DNA of 64,000 nt from Tuberibacillus sp. Marseille-P3662 (lineage in GTDB: Bacteria > Bacillota > Bacilli > Bacillales > Sporolactobacillaceae), in assembly GCF_900178005.1 (NCBI RefSeq), contig NZ_FXBS01000006.1:1769585-1833584 (forward strand). The letters are read 5' to 3'. The translations under genes and the position numbers were made by a program. The notes below the pieces were generated by a model. The model was given only the letters and a program-made list of their open reading frames with translations. It was not told the DNA's origin and ran no database searches. This document shows, in pieces, positions 44,701-53,584 of this stretch. Positions within the stretch are counted from its first letter, which is position 1, and each line of letters begins with the position of its first letter.

Positions 44701-46939
44701 CACCTTTTATGAATAAATAGTCAAAGTGATCTTTAAACTGTGTCATTTTATCCTCAACAATATTAGCCAAATATTGATTAGCGTCAGTTACTGAAATCTG
44801 TTTAACTGGCTTGAATTTAAGCCATTCTGGAGCAGCCGATTCTGAATCTGCTTTGTAAAGTTGATCATAGTCATTATATATATAAGGAACTAATGCATTT
44901 GGCTGTAATCGACTAAGCAAGCTATTGTCGACTTCTTCATTTGACAGCATTTCATTGGTTTTCATTTGAAAAGCGATTATAAGAGGATGAAAGGGCGTAA
45001 AATAGACTTCATTATTTGATAATATGGTTCCTAGTTTAAATAAGTCGCGGCCCTTTTTACCAGCAGCTATACCACTTTGAAAAGATTTAATTTCTTCTAT
45101 AAATGCTTTGACAAAATCTTTAGCTCTCGCTTCTAATTCCTTGCTAAAATAACAGAGACTTGGAATTTGAACATGATTCCTATTTTTAAAATAGCTTACA
45201 TATTTATAGTAGGCTGCTTCTAACCTACTACTTAAAGCGATTGGTTCATCCATTAGCTGATCAGATTCTAGTCTTGCACATTTAATATTTCTTTCTAACC
45301 ATTCTAACTCCCATTCAAAATGTTGCCGATATTCGGGATGCAGGTAAAATTCTCTGTTTCCAAAAACCAAACGGTTATGCTTCCATTCAAAATCTTTTTC
45401 GCTTTCTCTTTTAAGTTTCCATATTCTTTGCCCAGTTATTGGTGTAGACTCTGGAATTTCATTTTTTAATAGTAATGGGATCGTTGTACTTGATGTTTGC
45501 ATATTAATTAACAATTGCTCTTCTTCATTAAAAGCCTCAGGCTGTGGATTTAATGACACATTTTGATCATCTACTATCTTAATAGTGTCATTGTCTTTTT
45601 CAACATCGATCGTTGTTTGACTTGATCCACTACCAAAAACCAATTGTTCGCCACCGTATTGAAACTCAATTAATTCTTGATTAGGAGAGACAATATATTT
45701 TGTTTTACAAGCTTCAAGAGTGTCAGGTTGGATTGGGAGTACAACAATATTAAATTCTGCTCCCAAAGATGCTTTTTTATCATGTTTATAGTTAGCCTTA
45801 ACAAATGTTGGTTTGTTTTTCTCCACTTTAATCTCAAAGTTAAGGTTTTTTTGGCCAACTTTGCATTCAAGATTACTTTTAAATTTACTCTTTACCGTCA
45901 TAAACTTATTAGATAAACTTTTGATATTGCCACCTTGAATTAAAAAAGACGCTTGAATGTTAACAAAGTCATTTTGCTCAGGATTGAAAATAATTACATG
46001 ACGTTTCCTATTTCCAGTTGACGTTTCTTTCTCAGGTTTATCCCAATAATCTAACCGATCTTTAACTTTAACGTCTTTTAATTCAATTTTTGTTTTCTTG
46101 TTTAATTTTTGGTGTTCTTCATGGTAGCGATGTACCTCAGAAAAACTTAAGTCTTCCCATCCTTCTTCGCTAAGTTTGGATACCCCAATTGGAGAAAACC
46201 TTTTTTCCAGTTCGTCCTCACCAAGTCCAAAATCATGAATCTTTTTTACGTAATTAAAAAGTTCTTGATTTAAAGCCAAACGTTCTTTTAATTTGTGGCC
46301 TGTATACGTATGCAAATCATTGTCTTTAAATAATGAAAAATTCTTATAGTCATGATCTTCTATTGAGCCTTTTGCTAGGATAGTAAATAAGTCTTCAAGT
46401 TCAAAGAATGTAATTTGTTGATACAATTGATCTTGTTTCAAACTATCAAGATTGTTCAACAATATTTTTTGTTCAGTTCGATCAAGTGTACTATTTTCAA
46501 TTTCATTCTTAAGATGATTAAACAAATAATTAGGATGTAGTGGCATGCCTTCTTTTTGTAGATCACTACTGCCACCCTGTATTGAATCAAGTTGTTCAGA
46601 AACAATACTTAATAATGCAGTATTTTTCCATTTCCCTTCTTGATCTCCTACTAAATTCCTCAAGGTTACAAGAAAATCCGGTTTGACCAAGTCAGAGGTA
46701 TGAGCTACTACAAGCTTAACGTCATTAATTTCAATACTAAACGTTCGATATTCTTGACCAAGTTGATGTTGATAAATAAATTCTTTAGTTATACTTCTCG
46801 TAGAAAGTGCTTGTACTAGTTTGTAGACATCATCTTTATTGTCGAGTTGTAGGTAAAAACGGTCACCCATATTAATTTTTTGCTCTTGGAAAAAGCCTAA
46901 AATTAAATCTGATATATAATTATAGAATTGGCTTGACAT
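41753..46939 (-). CDS. dptH: DNA phosphorothioation-dependent restriction protein DptH (HerA/FtsK-like ATPase)
   Basis: A very large protein of about 1728 aa. The C-terminal third holds a HerA-type translocase: Walker A HLLISGKSGQGKTYFMQ near residue 1383 and Walker B NPINVVMDEAQNL near 1596. The N-terminal two-thirds is the DptH-specific region. With DptF and DptG it attacks DNA lacking phosphorothioate. ATG 46939 (MSSQFYNYISDL) has GGTGAT seven bases upstream and lies inside the end of dptG; the in-frame codons at 46948 and 46972 are alternatives. It is the last gene of dptF-G-H, the usual order. Confidence 0.9.
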   Translation of the reverse strand: MSSQFYNYISDLILGFFQEQKINMGDRFYLQLDNKDDVYKLVQALSTRSITKEFIYQHQLGQEYRTFSIEINDVKLVVAHTSDLVKPDFLVTLRNLVGDQEGKWKNTALLSIVSEQLDSIQGGSSDLQKEGMPLHPNYLFNHLKNEIENSTLDRTEQKILLNNLDSLKQDQLYQQITFFELEDLFTILAKGSIEDHDYKNFSLFKDNDLHTYTGHKLKERLALNQELFNYVKKIHDFGLGEDELEKRFSPIGVSKLSEEGWEDLSFSEVHRYHEEHQKLNKKTKIELKDVKVKDRLDYWDKPEKETSTGNRKRHVIIFNPEQNDFVNIQASFLIQGGNIKSLSNKFMTVKSKFKSNLECKVGQKNLNFEIKVEKNKPTFVKANYKHDKKASLGAEFNIVVLPIQPDTLEACKTKYIVSPNQELIEFQYGGEQLVFGSGSSQTTIDVEKDNDTIKIVDDQNVSLNPQPEAFNEEEQLLINMQTSSTTIPLLLKNEIPESTPITGQRIWKLKRESEKDFEWKHNRLVFGNREFYLHPEYRQHFEWELEWLERNIKCARLESDQLMDEPIALSSRLEAAYYKYVSYFKNRNHVQIPSLCYFSKELEARAKDFVKAFIEEIKSFQSGIAAGKKGRDLFKLGTILSNNEVYFTPFHPLIIAFQMKTNEMLSNEEVDNSLLSRLQPNALVPYIYNDYDQLYKADSESAAPEWLKFKPVKQISVTDANQYLANIVEDKMTQFKDHFDYLFIKGATAPLMINVINIVNDQEVLKGIIRWMLTQINKNGPENLVPIEIALYNDDITDSSFDLFSRTDSPTLIEEYFSIRLKTKDKDYDAQDLLRYIRENLFFYKQNAENGYKYAHISFYKMHARENYAVQPMTDMFTGMSIEGLYSSVPAVKGQENYRSGFGVKAFAVEENNLLTQTAYFTNELVANLRNGGNDSYRKDEAIFARTTTADEDTLNRIFASSYWVTFVDPNIDLEFFNKYRKNLVIIHYSDQYSSSSRFDAITVTDKSQQYYSVIKDFLKRKDVDPSDEHVKNTVKAFNTFNGEWLLRIIGSKGHYSREKLSIISAIKFSLAYFDHPNIRWVPISLEEILRVAGAVSLNKSDGIFTAKNLGVRGSHSDDLLLIGLELINDQIKVHFYPIEVKVGNNYSDVLNKAKDQVSKTQQLLKNALLKNSDTPFASHFYRNFFVQLLISHAQKLEQNDIWKNKDYQLSETITERLLKDQYNVSFDLEPIIGKGAILSFRKDAIYRSVTIDEDITVMDLSEQDGYNGLIKPVDELKQWIHVRDSDFVKEVLLANQYNSEIVPTGDSESYKTRLNSDEDKILKNDTISNEEDAKHETEKEVAGKENLENQRVLIGKAANSNRNIYWEYGNKGLANRHLLISGKSGQGKTYFMQCLLLELSKRQLPSIVIDYTEGFLPNQLEQEFTDYLDHQLKQTVVFNEQFPINPFKKNHRDIGGITLPESNTDVAERIKSVFAAVYKSLGIQQLNAIYETTLSGLEKYGDSMSLTKLRDELEANNSSYAKTTLSQIRPLIDRNPFNHENTINWDEIIKSVGDVYIIQLTGYPRDVQLMITEFILWDLWNYSVRFGDKNNPINVVMDEAQNLDHTENSPSAKILTEGRKFGWSGWYATQFLKSQLELDELARLQNSSQKVYFAPPEQEVSSIASSISNDKNEKKKWEAELSGLKKGQCIVNGPVKKENGELSHSTPIIVNIASLSERLTAPSLLNN

Positions 46940-48284
46940 ACTGTGCATCACCACTATCACTTTTTTTGTCAATAATATTTAAAGAATCTAATAGATTAAT
47001 AATTTCTTTTTTCGAATGCAAATCAAAGGCAAGGCCTCTATTATTAAATTCCTCAAATAGTTTATTTAATGGAATCCGTTGGTCTTTAACACACACGGCT
47101 GTTAAAAGTAGCAAAAAATCGTGGTTGGCATTTAAAACATAACCAATGCCTCCACCTCTGTTCTTTAAAAATTCATTCGCTCCAATGTCTAAGATATTCT
47201 TTCCGAATTTATCACAGGCTTGTTTATTCATCCCCTGTTGTAAACACTCGTGTAAGTTTTTAAAAGCATCTTCTAAACTTTTGGGTTCTTCTTTCAATTC
47301 AACATTAGCCCAAACACAATATTTATGAATCCATACTCTAAGCTCGTCAAAAAATTGTTGCCGCTGACCATTTTCTTCTAATAGATCTAATAATTCTCTA
47401 TAGTTCATAAAAGAATTTTCATTATTAAAGGAGTTATAACTAAGATGTGACATAGTATGGATGTGAACAAAGAGCTTTTGAGTGTTATCTTTGATTACTC
47501 TAAAACCTTCAAGGTCACTTGCTGCCTTTCTCCTTTTACTAATTGTTTCCCATTCCAAAGCAAAGTAAAAGGGATCTATATAATTATAGTCAGCTGCTTC
47601 AAACCGCTCAAACTTAAATAATAATTGACAGACATACATAAACATATAATAATGTGTAAGCAATGAGAAAGTCTTTAAAAAGTAGTCTCTATGCCTACTT
47701 AGATACTCCAAATCTTCTTTGAAGTAGTGTGCAATTGGTGATATTAAAGAACTATAAGTTGTTTGATTTTTATTTCTTACTTCTAATCCATCAAGATGCT
47801 CCAAAACAAGTTCTGTTAAAAGATCATCAGAATGTTTATTGTCAAAAACTTCTTTGATTTCACGATCATTTCCTACTAGCGCATCGTAAATAAAACTCGC
47901 ATATTTAGTAAATTCCGATTGATGTGTCTTATTTAGTTTAATGTAATTGAATAAATGCGGGTGCATAGGTTTTATTTCATTTTCATTGTTAAAAAGATAC
48001 TCATTAATAAATCGTTTTAGATCAAACGATGCAGATGAATCCGTAGTTTCAACTTGGTCAGTGAGTTGTTGAATTAATTGCTCTTCTAACTGGGCTTCTT
48101 GCGATTTTTTAAGTTGCACATCGTTAATTAATCGTACAAGTTCTCCCGCAATTTCATTAAAATTCCCCCTTATATTTTTTGTTCTTCTAGTTGTGAATGG
48201 AAGTATGTCTCCAATTTTCCCTGTATCATGTTTCTTCTGTAACAGTTTTTCCAGTTCATCAATATTAAGTAGACCTGTCGTCAA
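46920..48284 (-). CDS. dptG: DNA phosphorothioation-dependent restriction protein DptG
   Basis: A 454-aa protein, called DptG from its position between DptF and DptH and from its size. It is largely helical, with no catalytic motif visible. Landmarks are LPFTTRRTKNIRGNFNEIAGELVRL at the N-terminus and NRGGGIGYVLNANHDFLLLLTAVCV followed by LFEEFNNRGLAFD near the C-terminus, the latter resembling blocks I recall from DptG. TTG 48284 is the start, six bases after GAGGGTG, with the dptF stop three bases upstream. It probably bridges the two ATPases. Confidence 0.85.
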   Translation of the reverse strand: MTTGLLNIDELEKLLQKKHDTGKIGDILPFTTRRTKNIRGNFNEIAGELVRLINDVQLKKSQEAQLEEQLIQQLTDQVETTDSSASFDLKRFINEYLFNNENEIKPMHPHLFNYIKLNKTHQSEFTKYASFIYDALVGNDREIKEVFDNKHSDDLLTELVLEHLDGLEVRNKNQTTYSSLISPIAHYFKEDLEYLSRHRDYFLKTFSLLTHYYMFMYVCQLLFKFERFEAADYNYIDPFYFALEWETISKRRKAASDLEGFRVIKDNTQKLFVHIHTMSHLSYNSFNNENSFMNYRELLDLLEENGQRQQFFDELRVWIHKYCVWANVELKEEPKSLEDAFKNLHECLQQGMNKQACDKFGKNILDIGANEFLKNRGGGIGYVLNANHDFLLLLTAVCVKDQRIPLNKLFEEFNNRGLAFDLHSKKEIINLLDSLNIIDKKSDSGDAQYVKPIL

Positions 48285-48287
48285 AAC

Positions 48288-50561
48288 TTACACCCTCTCA
48301 AAAACAAACGTATCAAAATCATCCCTTCTGAGCTTATAAAATCGTTGCTCTTTAGGTATATGAATCATTAATTCTTCTTTTTTGCTACCGAATTTCATTA
48401 TTTTTTCAATGAATTCCACGAATTTAATCGCGTCTTCTTCATCTTTCTTGTTAGGACAATAACCATTCAGTACTTTAGTGAGCAACTTATATAATGTAAA
48501 ATCAATTTCAATATATAAAGTATTTTCTTTATCGCCATCATGGTAACCAACAACTATGGTTGGCTTAAAAGATTCAATGACATCCTTCTTATTAAATTCC
48601 AAGTGATCTATTGATGGCTTGATATTTAGTGTTTGAGCTAGCCGGAACTTTTCTATTGATTTATTAATGTAAATATAATTGTTGTCAGGACTCCCTTTCC
48701 ACTCATAAATAGCTTGTTTAAATCGCTCATAGAACTCACGAATTTTTATCTTTTCACCCGAATTAAAGTAATATAAGTACATCATATAATCTTTAAAAGA
48801 TTGATCGATAATTTTGGATGAAAAGTTATCATTTGTTAAATAAACTAGTCTAACTAAAGACTTAAGAAAGTCATCAAAGACCTGCGGAGAAAGTCCTTCA
48901 TCTTTATTCAAAAAGGGAGCCAAACTTTTTCTAGCATGATCAGACTGTACATAATTTGTAACGATATCTTCCCAGTTATCCATAGTATTTAGCTTTATTA
49001 CAATTTCATCAATATGCTCTGACCTTGTGTGAATAGGATCAAGCTTACTGATAGAACTTAAAATGGAAGAGCGTTCGCCTTTTTTAAAAAGAAGACTTGG
49101 AACAGAGTATTGAATGAGCTCAATATCAGTCAGTGTTTCATCATACACACCTTCATCCGGTATTAGGATATTAGCAATAAAGTTAAGAAATGCTCTTGCA
49201 GAAACAACTAATTTATCTTTTACGACTGTTTGTATGACCAAATTAATAATTTGCTTTTGAACAAAATGATCTTGCAGAAATTCATAATTTTTATGGATAA
49301 TTGTTTGAATCCCCTTATTATAATCCTCTTTATAGGCTGCATAGAAAGGGTTATCCACATTTTTATCAAACACTTTCCTCATAAGAGCATTAAAAAAATT
49401 TGATTGTGGCCCAGTATTTGTGAGTTCATAAGTGTGATAATCACCAAAGCTTAGCAGGTCAAAACAATCTTGACTGTACGTTGTAGTAATTTTTTGCGTA
49501 AAAAGTTCACTTTTTTCAACAAAGTTAATTAGGTTAGTAAAGGTGTGTTTCTTATGATTACGATTAATGAAATTATGCAAAACACCCATATTAATCGCAA
49601 GAATGGCTTTCTTATTTGACTTATTGAGCTGTTCATCAGAAAATTCTTTAAGATTTTCCTCAAGAGTCTCCATGGCATCCTTCTCTGGGGAAAAACTTTC
49701 AGTTGCATCATTAAAAATTGTGTATTCTTCAAGTAATTGCGATTTATTTTCCCTTAGATAGGATAATAGATGTGATTTCCCGTCACCTACGCTTCCACAT
49801 AAAAGAATGAGAGTAGGTTTGTTGTTTCCGTGATTTTTTTGCAATAAATCTTCTAAGTCCCTTTGAACTTTACGTTCCACATGAATGTATTTTTTAAAAC
49901 TACTAAATTCATGAATATTTTCAACCGCTTCCAGAGAAGAATCTTGAAGTCTTCTTAACTCTCTTATTAAGTAACTTTCGTTTCCATCAAGGTCCTTTAT
50001 AATAACTGATTCTTCCTCCGTTGATATGCCTTCAGGTTCGGATATTTGACCTGTAGTTACATCTGCTTCTTGGCTAGCCATCTCTTCTCTTATTTGCTTT
50101 TTAACTATATCTCGTATATCATCTATATTATTAGACTTGGGCTTTGGATGGTCATAAGGAGGGATTTTCAACTCTTCCAATGAATAAACTTCATAAAACC
50201 ATAGGGCTATTTGATACATAACTTTATGTAGTTTAAAGGCTTCTCTCATGTCATTAAAGTTGCCATTATGGGCAGCCTTATTCCCTATTAACCTAATTTG
50301 ATCTAGATTCTGTTGTACTTCCTTAGTAATGTATCCATTTCTTGAAAGAAATGATATCCTTTCATATAAAGTTGAGATATGAGATAAATTGATTTGTTCA
50401 TTCTTAAATACTTCATTGATTAGTTCTTCAGAAAACATTCTTGCTTTTACTATAGAACTAGCTGGGTCTTCAAACATTAATTCGTCCATTTTCTTAGCAC
50501 TTAAGGCCGCGTTTCCTGCAAGTCCTTCTAAGAAACTCAAAAAATATTTGTGTTCGTACAT
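48288..50561 (-). CDS. dptF: DNA phosphorothioation-dependent restriction protein DptF (ATPase)
   Basis: A 757-aa protein. Residues 1-140 form a helical DUF4145/HEPN-like domain (RMFSEELINEVF, IRLIGNKAAHNGNF). From about 230 it is a P-loop ATPase with Walker A LILLCGSVGDGKSHLLSYL near 257. It opens the restriction operon dptF-dptG-dptH. ATG 50561 is preceded by AAGGATG at six bases; upstream in-frame codons lie in AT-rich sequence without a site. A palindrome ATAACAA-TTA-TTGTTAT just upstream may be an operator. Confidence 0.9.
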   Translation of the reverse strand: MYEHKYFLSFLEGLAGNAALSAKKMDELMFEDPASSIVKARMFSEELINEVFKNEQINLSHISTLYERISFLSRNGYITKEVQQNLDQIRLIGNKAAHNGNFNDMREAFKLHKVMYQIALWFYEVYSLEELKIPPYDHPKPKSNNIDDIRDIVKKQIREEMASQEADVTTGQISEPEGISTEEESVIIKDLDGNESYLIRELRRLQDSSLEAVENIHEFSSFKKYIHVERKVQRDLEDLLQKNHGNNKPTLILLCGSVGDGKSHLLSYLRENKSQLLEEYTIFNDATESFSPEKDAMETLEENLKEFSDEQLNKSNKKAILAINMGVLHNFINRNHKKHTFTNLINFVEKSELFTQKITTTYSQDCFDLLSFGDYHTYELTNTGPQSNFFNALMRKVFDKNVDNPFYAAYKEDYNKGIQTIIHKNYEFLQDHFVQKQIINLVIQTVVKDKLVVSARAFLNFIANILIPDEGVYDETLTDIELIQYSVPSLLFKKGERSSILSSISKLDPIHTRSEHIDEIVIKLNTMDNWEDIVTNYVQSDHARKSLAPFLNKDEGLSPQVFDDFLKSLVRLVYLTNDNFSSKIIDQSFKDYMMYLYYFNSGEKIKIREFYERFKQAIYEWKGSPDNNYIYINKSIEKFRLAQTLNIKPSIDHLEFNKKDVIESFKPTIVVGYHDGDKENTLYIEIDFTLYKLLTKVLNGYCPNKKDEEDAIKFVEFIEKIMKFGSKKEELMIHIPKEQRFYKLRRDDFDTFVFERV

Positions 50562-50585
50562 AAATTTCATCCTTAAACAAATGAT

Positions 50586-50602
50586 ATAACAATTATTGTT
50601 AT
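50586..50602. promoter_or_regulatory. Palindrome in the dptF leader
   Basis: ATAACAA (50586-50592), three bases, TTGTTAT (50596-50602), 25-41 bases before dptF. A second short palindrome CACATGTG is at 50631-50638. These could be operators; the palindrome is unlike the ACGTACGT site of the dnd operon. Confidence 0.4.
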
Positions 50603-50739
50603 TATTAATATAAATTTTATATAATTGTAACACATGTGACATATATAAATCATGACACTAACTTATGTTAATATATGTAATTTGAGTGAATAATAAGTGT
50701 ATAAACTTAATAATTAATTTTATACATGTTTTAACACTT

Positions 50740-51003
50740 TCCCTACTCCAACTGTTTCAAGCTTTTCCCGGATTAGAATCATGTCCACAAACTTTTGGGT
50801 ACCTTCCAGTACGTCCAGCCAGTTCTTCCACCGTGTCCTCATTGTTCTCACTTACTAAGTATTCCTGGCACTTCTTCCAGCAGTTTTTATACAATTCGAC
50901 CGTATACGCTTCATCATTAAGGATCGTTGTTCGGTATGTACTGCCACTATTTGCAATAATCTCCGGTATACGGTATCTGACTAATTTATTATATGTTGGA
51001 TGC
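50740..51003 (-). pseudogene. Decayed copy of the NTP pyrophosphohydrolase gene found at 63173-63502
   Basis: The minus strand retains AAGGAGT, then pieces of NKLIRDRIPEIIINNG in broken frames (for example the DNA ATAATCTCCGGTATACGG is almost the same in both loci), followed by KKLLEEV and VEELA-like scraps. It has lost its start codon and carries several frameshifts and stops. The downstream half is gone. Confidence 0.7.
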
Positions 51004-51063
51004 TATTACTCCTTAGGGGACTTCAGTTTATAATTCTATCGTACCATAATTGAAAAAAAATAA

Positions 51064-51083
51064 CTGACCGAAAATGTGGTCAG
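51064..51083. repeat. Hairpin similar to the one at 41646-41669
   Basis: CTGACC (51064-51069) pairs with GGTCAG (51078-51083) around GAAAATGT. The corresponding piece after the pyrophosphohydrolase start region at 63576 has the left arm only. Confidence 0.55.
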
Positions 51084-51100
51084 CTGTAAATTCCCGTCAT

Positions 51101-51360
51101 TTATAACAACAAACCTTGATCATGAAAGTGCTCGATTAATTTATCCAATGTGTACTCACTCTTTAATTTAAACTCGCTGTTTTGATTAGATCTTAATTCT
51201 TTTTCCCCAATAGGCTTCCTGCCTCGGTTTCGTTATGATCCAATCAATTGGAACAACGTATTCACAGTTCTCTTGATCATCAAAGTAACGGTTCGGGTTT
51301 TCAGCCTTAAACGTCATCTTAGATAATTTAACTTTACATATGCTTCTTTCATCGGACTAA
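51101..51360 (-). pseudogene. Decayed gene fragment, EVE/restriction-associated-like
   Basis: Minus-strand pieces read MKEAYVKLNYLR, then after a frame change NPNRYFDDQENCEYVVPIDWI followed by TKPRQEAYW, then after another shift NSEFKLKSEYTLDKLIEHF and a stop at 51101. The P-x-W core and the ANQN-like NQNSEF element recall small EVE-type or McrB-associated domains, but I cannot assign it firmly. At least two frameshifts are present. Confidence 0.45.
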
Positions 51361-51414
51361 CAAAAATATTTGAATGGACTATCTAACCAATAAAGACAGT
51401 CTCGATCTTGCTGA

Positions 51415-52497
51415 TTACATAAACTGCTTAGCCACTTGAATAATTTCATCTTTATATTTCAAAACATCTTCCACACTATCAATCCTATATTGGCTTTTAT
51501 TGGTATCATTAAGTTGAATATACTTATTGTTTGAATTTAAACCTAGCCTACAGACCCACCTGCGAATATTATCATCAAGTAAAACATTAAAATAGCTTCG
51601 ATTATCACGATAATATAAGCGCTCGGTATCAACATGTTCTTTGAGCAACATTTTTATGTGTACATAGCCTTCTATTTCTTCTTCTGTGGTCACAATCTCA
51701 GGCTCTGTTTGCTCATTGTCAACTTCTTGCTCGGTTGTAGCAGCGGCCTCTTCTTGTGCCTGTTCATTTTCAATAGTATTACTTGTAGAATTCAAAGCTT
51801 GTTGAAGCTTGTCATTAACCTTCTCACTGACAAATTGATTTAATGAATTCTTAACGGTTTCTCTAAAATTATCCACAACTTTTTTTGTTTTTAACCCTTG
51901 GTATATATCAGCAAGAATGAATTTAATAAATTCGTCGGATGGATCAGACCATTGACTAGCAATAAATTGTTTAATCTCACTAGAATACTTTAATTCTGAT
52001 GCGGTATTCAAAACATGATCAACATCGAAGCCACTTTTCTTGAATTTTTCTAGCTCTTGGATCTTTGTATCTCGTAAATCTAGCATGTCAAATACGAAAA
52101 ACGGTTTTTTATCCATTTTATTAGCTTCTTCTAAATCAGTATAAAACTTATATTGAACACCATTCGTCAGTATGGCAAATTTGGCTTTTGTTGTGCCGAA
52201 GTATCTATACAACTGGGAATCATGTTTGTCTAGCTTTTCATTAATCGCCTTCGCCTCTATCAGAATAACTGGCTCTCCACCTTGTTTGATGGCGTAGTCA
52301 ATCTTTTCCCCTTTCTTTATTCCAACATCGGCAACAAACTCAGGTACCACTTCCTCGGGATTAAACACATCATAACCGAGTAATTGTATAAACGGCATGA
52401 TTGTTGATGTTTTTGTTGCCTCTTCTGTTTCAATACTGTCTTTCAAATTGTCTATTTTCTTAGCTAAGCCTTTAATCTGTTGATAAAATTCATCCAT
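51415..52497 (-). CDS. Stand-alone HsdR_N-type restriction endonuclease domain protein
   Basis: A 360-aa protein. Residues 30-130 match the N-terminal nuclease domain of type I restriction subunits: ATKTSTIMPFIQLLGYDVFNPEEVVPEF, GEKIDYAIKQGGEPVILIEAK (the PD-(D/E)xK Asp and ExK) and KFAILTNGVQYKFYTDL. There is no helicase domain. An acidic linker (about 255-290) leads to a C-terminal domain ending YKDEIIQVAKQFM. I start at ATG 52497, behind AAGGATGA. Such solitary proteins are common near defence genes. It is oriented with dptF but separated by about 850 bases of decayed sequence. Confidence 0.82.
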   Translation of the reverse strand: MDEFYQQIKGLAKKIDNLKDSIETEEATKTSTIMPFIQLLGYDVFNPEEVVPEFVADVGIKKGEKIDYAIKQGGEPVILIEAKAINEKLDKHDSQLYRYFGTTKAKFAILTNGVQYKFYTDLEEANKMDKKPFFVFDMLDLRDTKIQELEKFKKSGFDVDHVLNTASELKYSSEIKQFIASQWSDPSDEFIKFILADIYQGLKTKKVVDNFRETVKNSLNQFVSEKVNDKLQQALNSTSNTIENEQAQEEAAATTEQEVDNEQTEPEIVTTEEEIEGYVHIKMLLKEHVDTERLYYRDNRSYFNVLLDDNIRRWVCRLGLNSNNKYIQLNDTNKSQYRIDSVEDVLKYKDEIIQVAKQFM

Positions 52498-52649
52498 TAA
52501 AATCATCCTTCCATTTAGGAAATTTTGTCTGTTATTTATTATACGGCATAATAACTTCAATTTAAAATATATTTAATTTTATGACACAATATAACTTAAG
52601 TCATATAGCTAAAAGGATGATCAAGAAGCTCAATTAAAATCCTTATATC

Positions 52650-52885
52650 TTCTTTCATAAACTATCTATTCTACCTACCGCAAATGCCCCAGTATCTGCG
52701 ACATCCTTAAGTTCATCAATGCATTTTGTGTAATCTTCATTAATCAACAATGCAACGATTCAATGGCTTCTAATTCCCCAGTCACATAGCCTTTCGGGAC
52801 ATAAGGTGACCAAAACATGTAAACTCGATTTGGAAAATCCCGAAGTAATGTATGCGCATACTCCTGTTGCACTTCATGCTTCTGT
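52650..52885 (-). pseudogene. Decayed gene fragment of unknown family
   Basis: The minus strand reads LLRDFPNRVYMFWSPYVPKG and then YVTGELEAI; a frameshift follows and LLINEDYTKCIDELKDVADT continues as GAFAVGRIDSL. The good protein-like quality on both sides of the shift indicates a dead gene. I do not recognise it. Confidence 0.5.
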
Positions 52886-53029
52886 TACTTAAGAAATCGT
52901 CTATGTGTAAAATAGTTCTCGAGCCTATTTGATGGAAAAAAAGAGAAGGTACTCTATCATAAATGTACGCTATGCCGGCGAATACATTTAGAAAAAGGCC
53001 TTCTCATGAAAAAATTATATCAGACATGT

Positions 53030-53287
53030 GAGTCAATTTCATAAATGCTTATATTCATCATTGATCCGAACACTCGAACGGTCTAATGGATTAATGTTTG
53101 TCAATTCAGCGCGTTAACATCGTTGATTGAAACGGCAGGCGGCGACTCCTGCGGGAATAGCATGAGTCTTGAGACCCCGCAATGCGAAGCATGAGGAGGC
53201 TCAAGCCATGCCCGCGGAAAGCGTCCGCCTAGAGTGGAAATCAACAGGCCAAGCACACTTACACATGTTTGGGTTTTCTGCTTTAGT
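53030..53287. repeat. 258-bp dispersed structured repeat, copy A
   Basis: Nearly identical to 56046-56303. It contains a GC-rich core bounded by GTTGATT (53122) and AATCAAC (53239-53245), with AGGCGG/CCGCCT nested inside, so it can fold into a long hairpin of about 125 nt. I recall similar GC-rich elements (with CTCCTGCGGGA, GACCCCGCA and GCGGAAAGCG blocks) scattered through many Bacillaceae genomes. Confidence 0.85.
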
Positions 53288-53425
53288 CTTGAATGATGAA
53301 TTTGACTCCAGACATATACGAAATAATAAAGGATACCGAGCATTTTATTGTATATGTAATGCAAAACATTATTTTTTGTTGTATAATTCAACATAGAAGC
53401 AGAGAAACTGAATAATATTAAGAAA

Positions 53426-53455
53426 GACCGTCCCATGCTGATACATGGAACGGTC
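53426..53455. terminator. Hairpin terminator candidate
   Basis: GACCGTCCCATG and CATGGAACGGTC form a 12-bp stem with one mismatch and a six-base loop, downstream of the GIY-YIG remnant. The 53460-53580 stretch that follows is also rich in short complementary runs, with no gene. Confidence 0.5.
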
Positions 53456-53584
53456 CCATAGACCGAACCCCATCAAGAGGGGTAAGGTAGCATCAAGGAA
53501 AATAACCTCTCAGCGCCTACCTAAACGCATATGAGGGGTTAATCTTTTGTAAAATTAATCGACTAAAACTCCCATAACAGATCT

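Noticed and set aside
50686-51033. 115-aa plus-strand frame
   Set aside because: It is the antisense of the decayed pyrophosphohydrolase copy and has no ribosome site.
27922-52497. SspABCD, BREX or type I restriction-modification identity for the island
   Set aside because: There is a DGQHR DndB, an Fe-S DndC, DndD/E and DptFGH; no SspB nickase, PglZ/BrxC set, or HsdM/HsdS genes are present.
53169-53396. Open frames inside the 258-bp repeats (for example 53169-53396 plus and 53101-53436 minus)
   Set aside because: They arise from the GC-rich structured repeat, have no ribosome sites and no protein-like composition.
53460-53560. Possible riboswitch (CTGAGAGG-like motif near 53505 on the minus strand)
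   Set aside because: A partial resemblance to a TPP element, but the second conserved block is missing and no suitable downstream gene exists.
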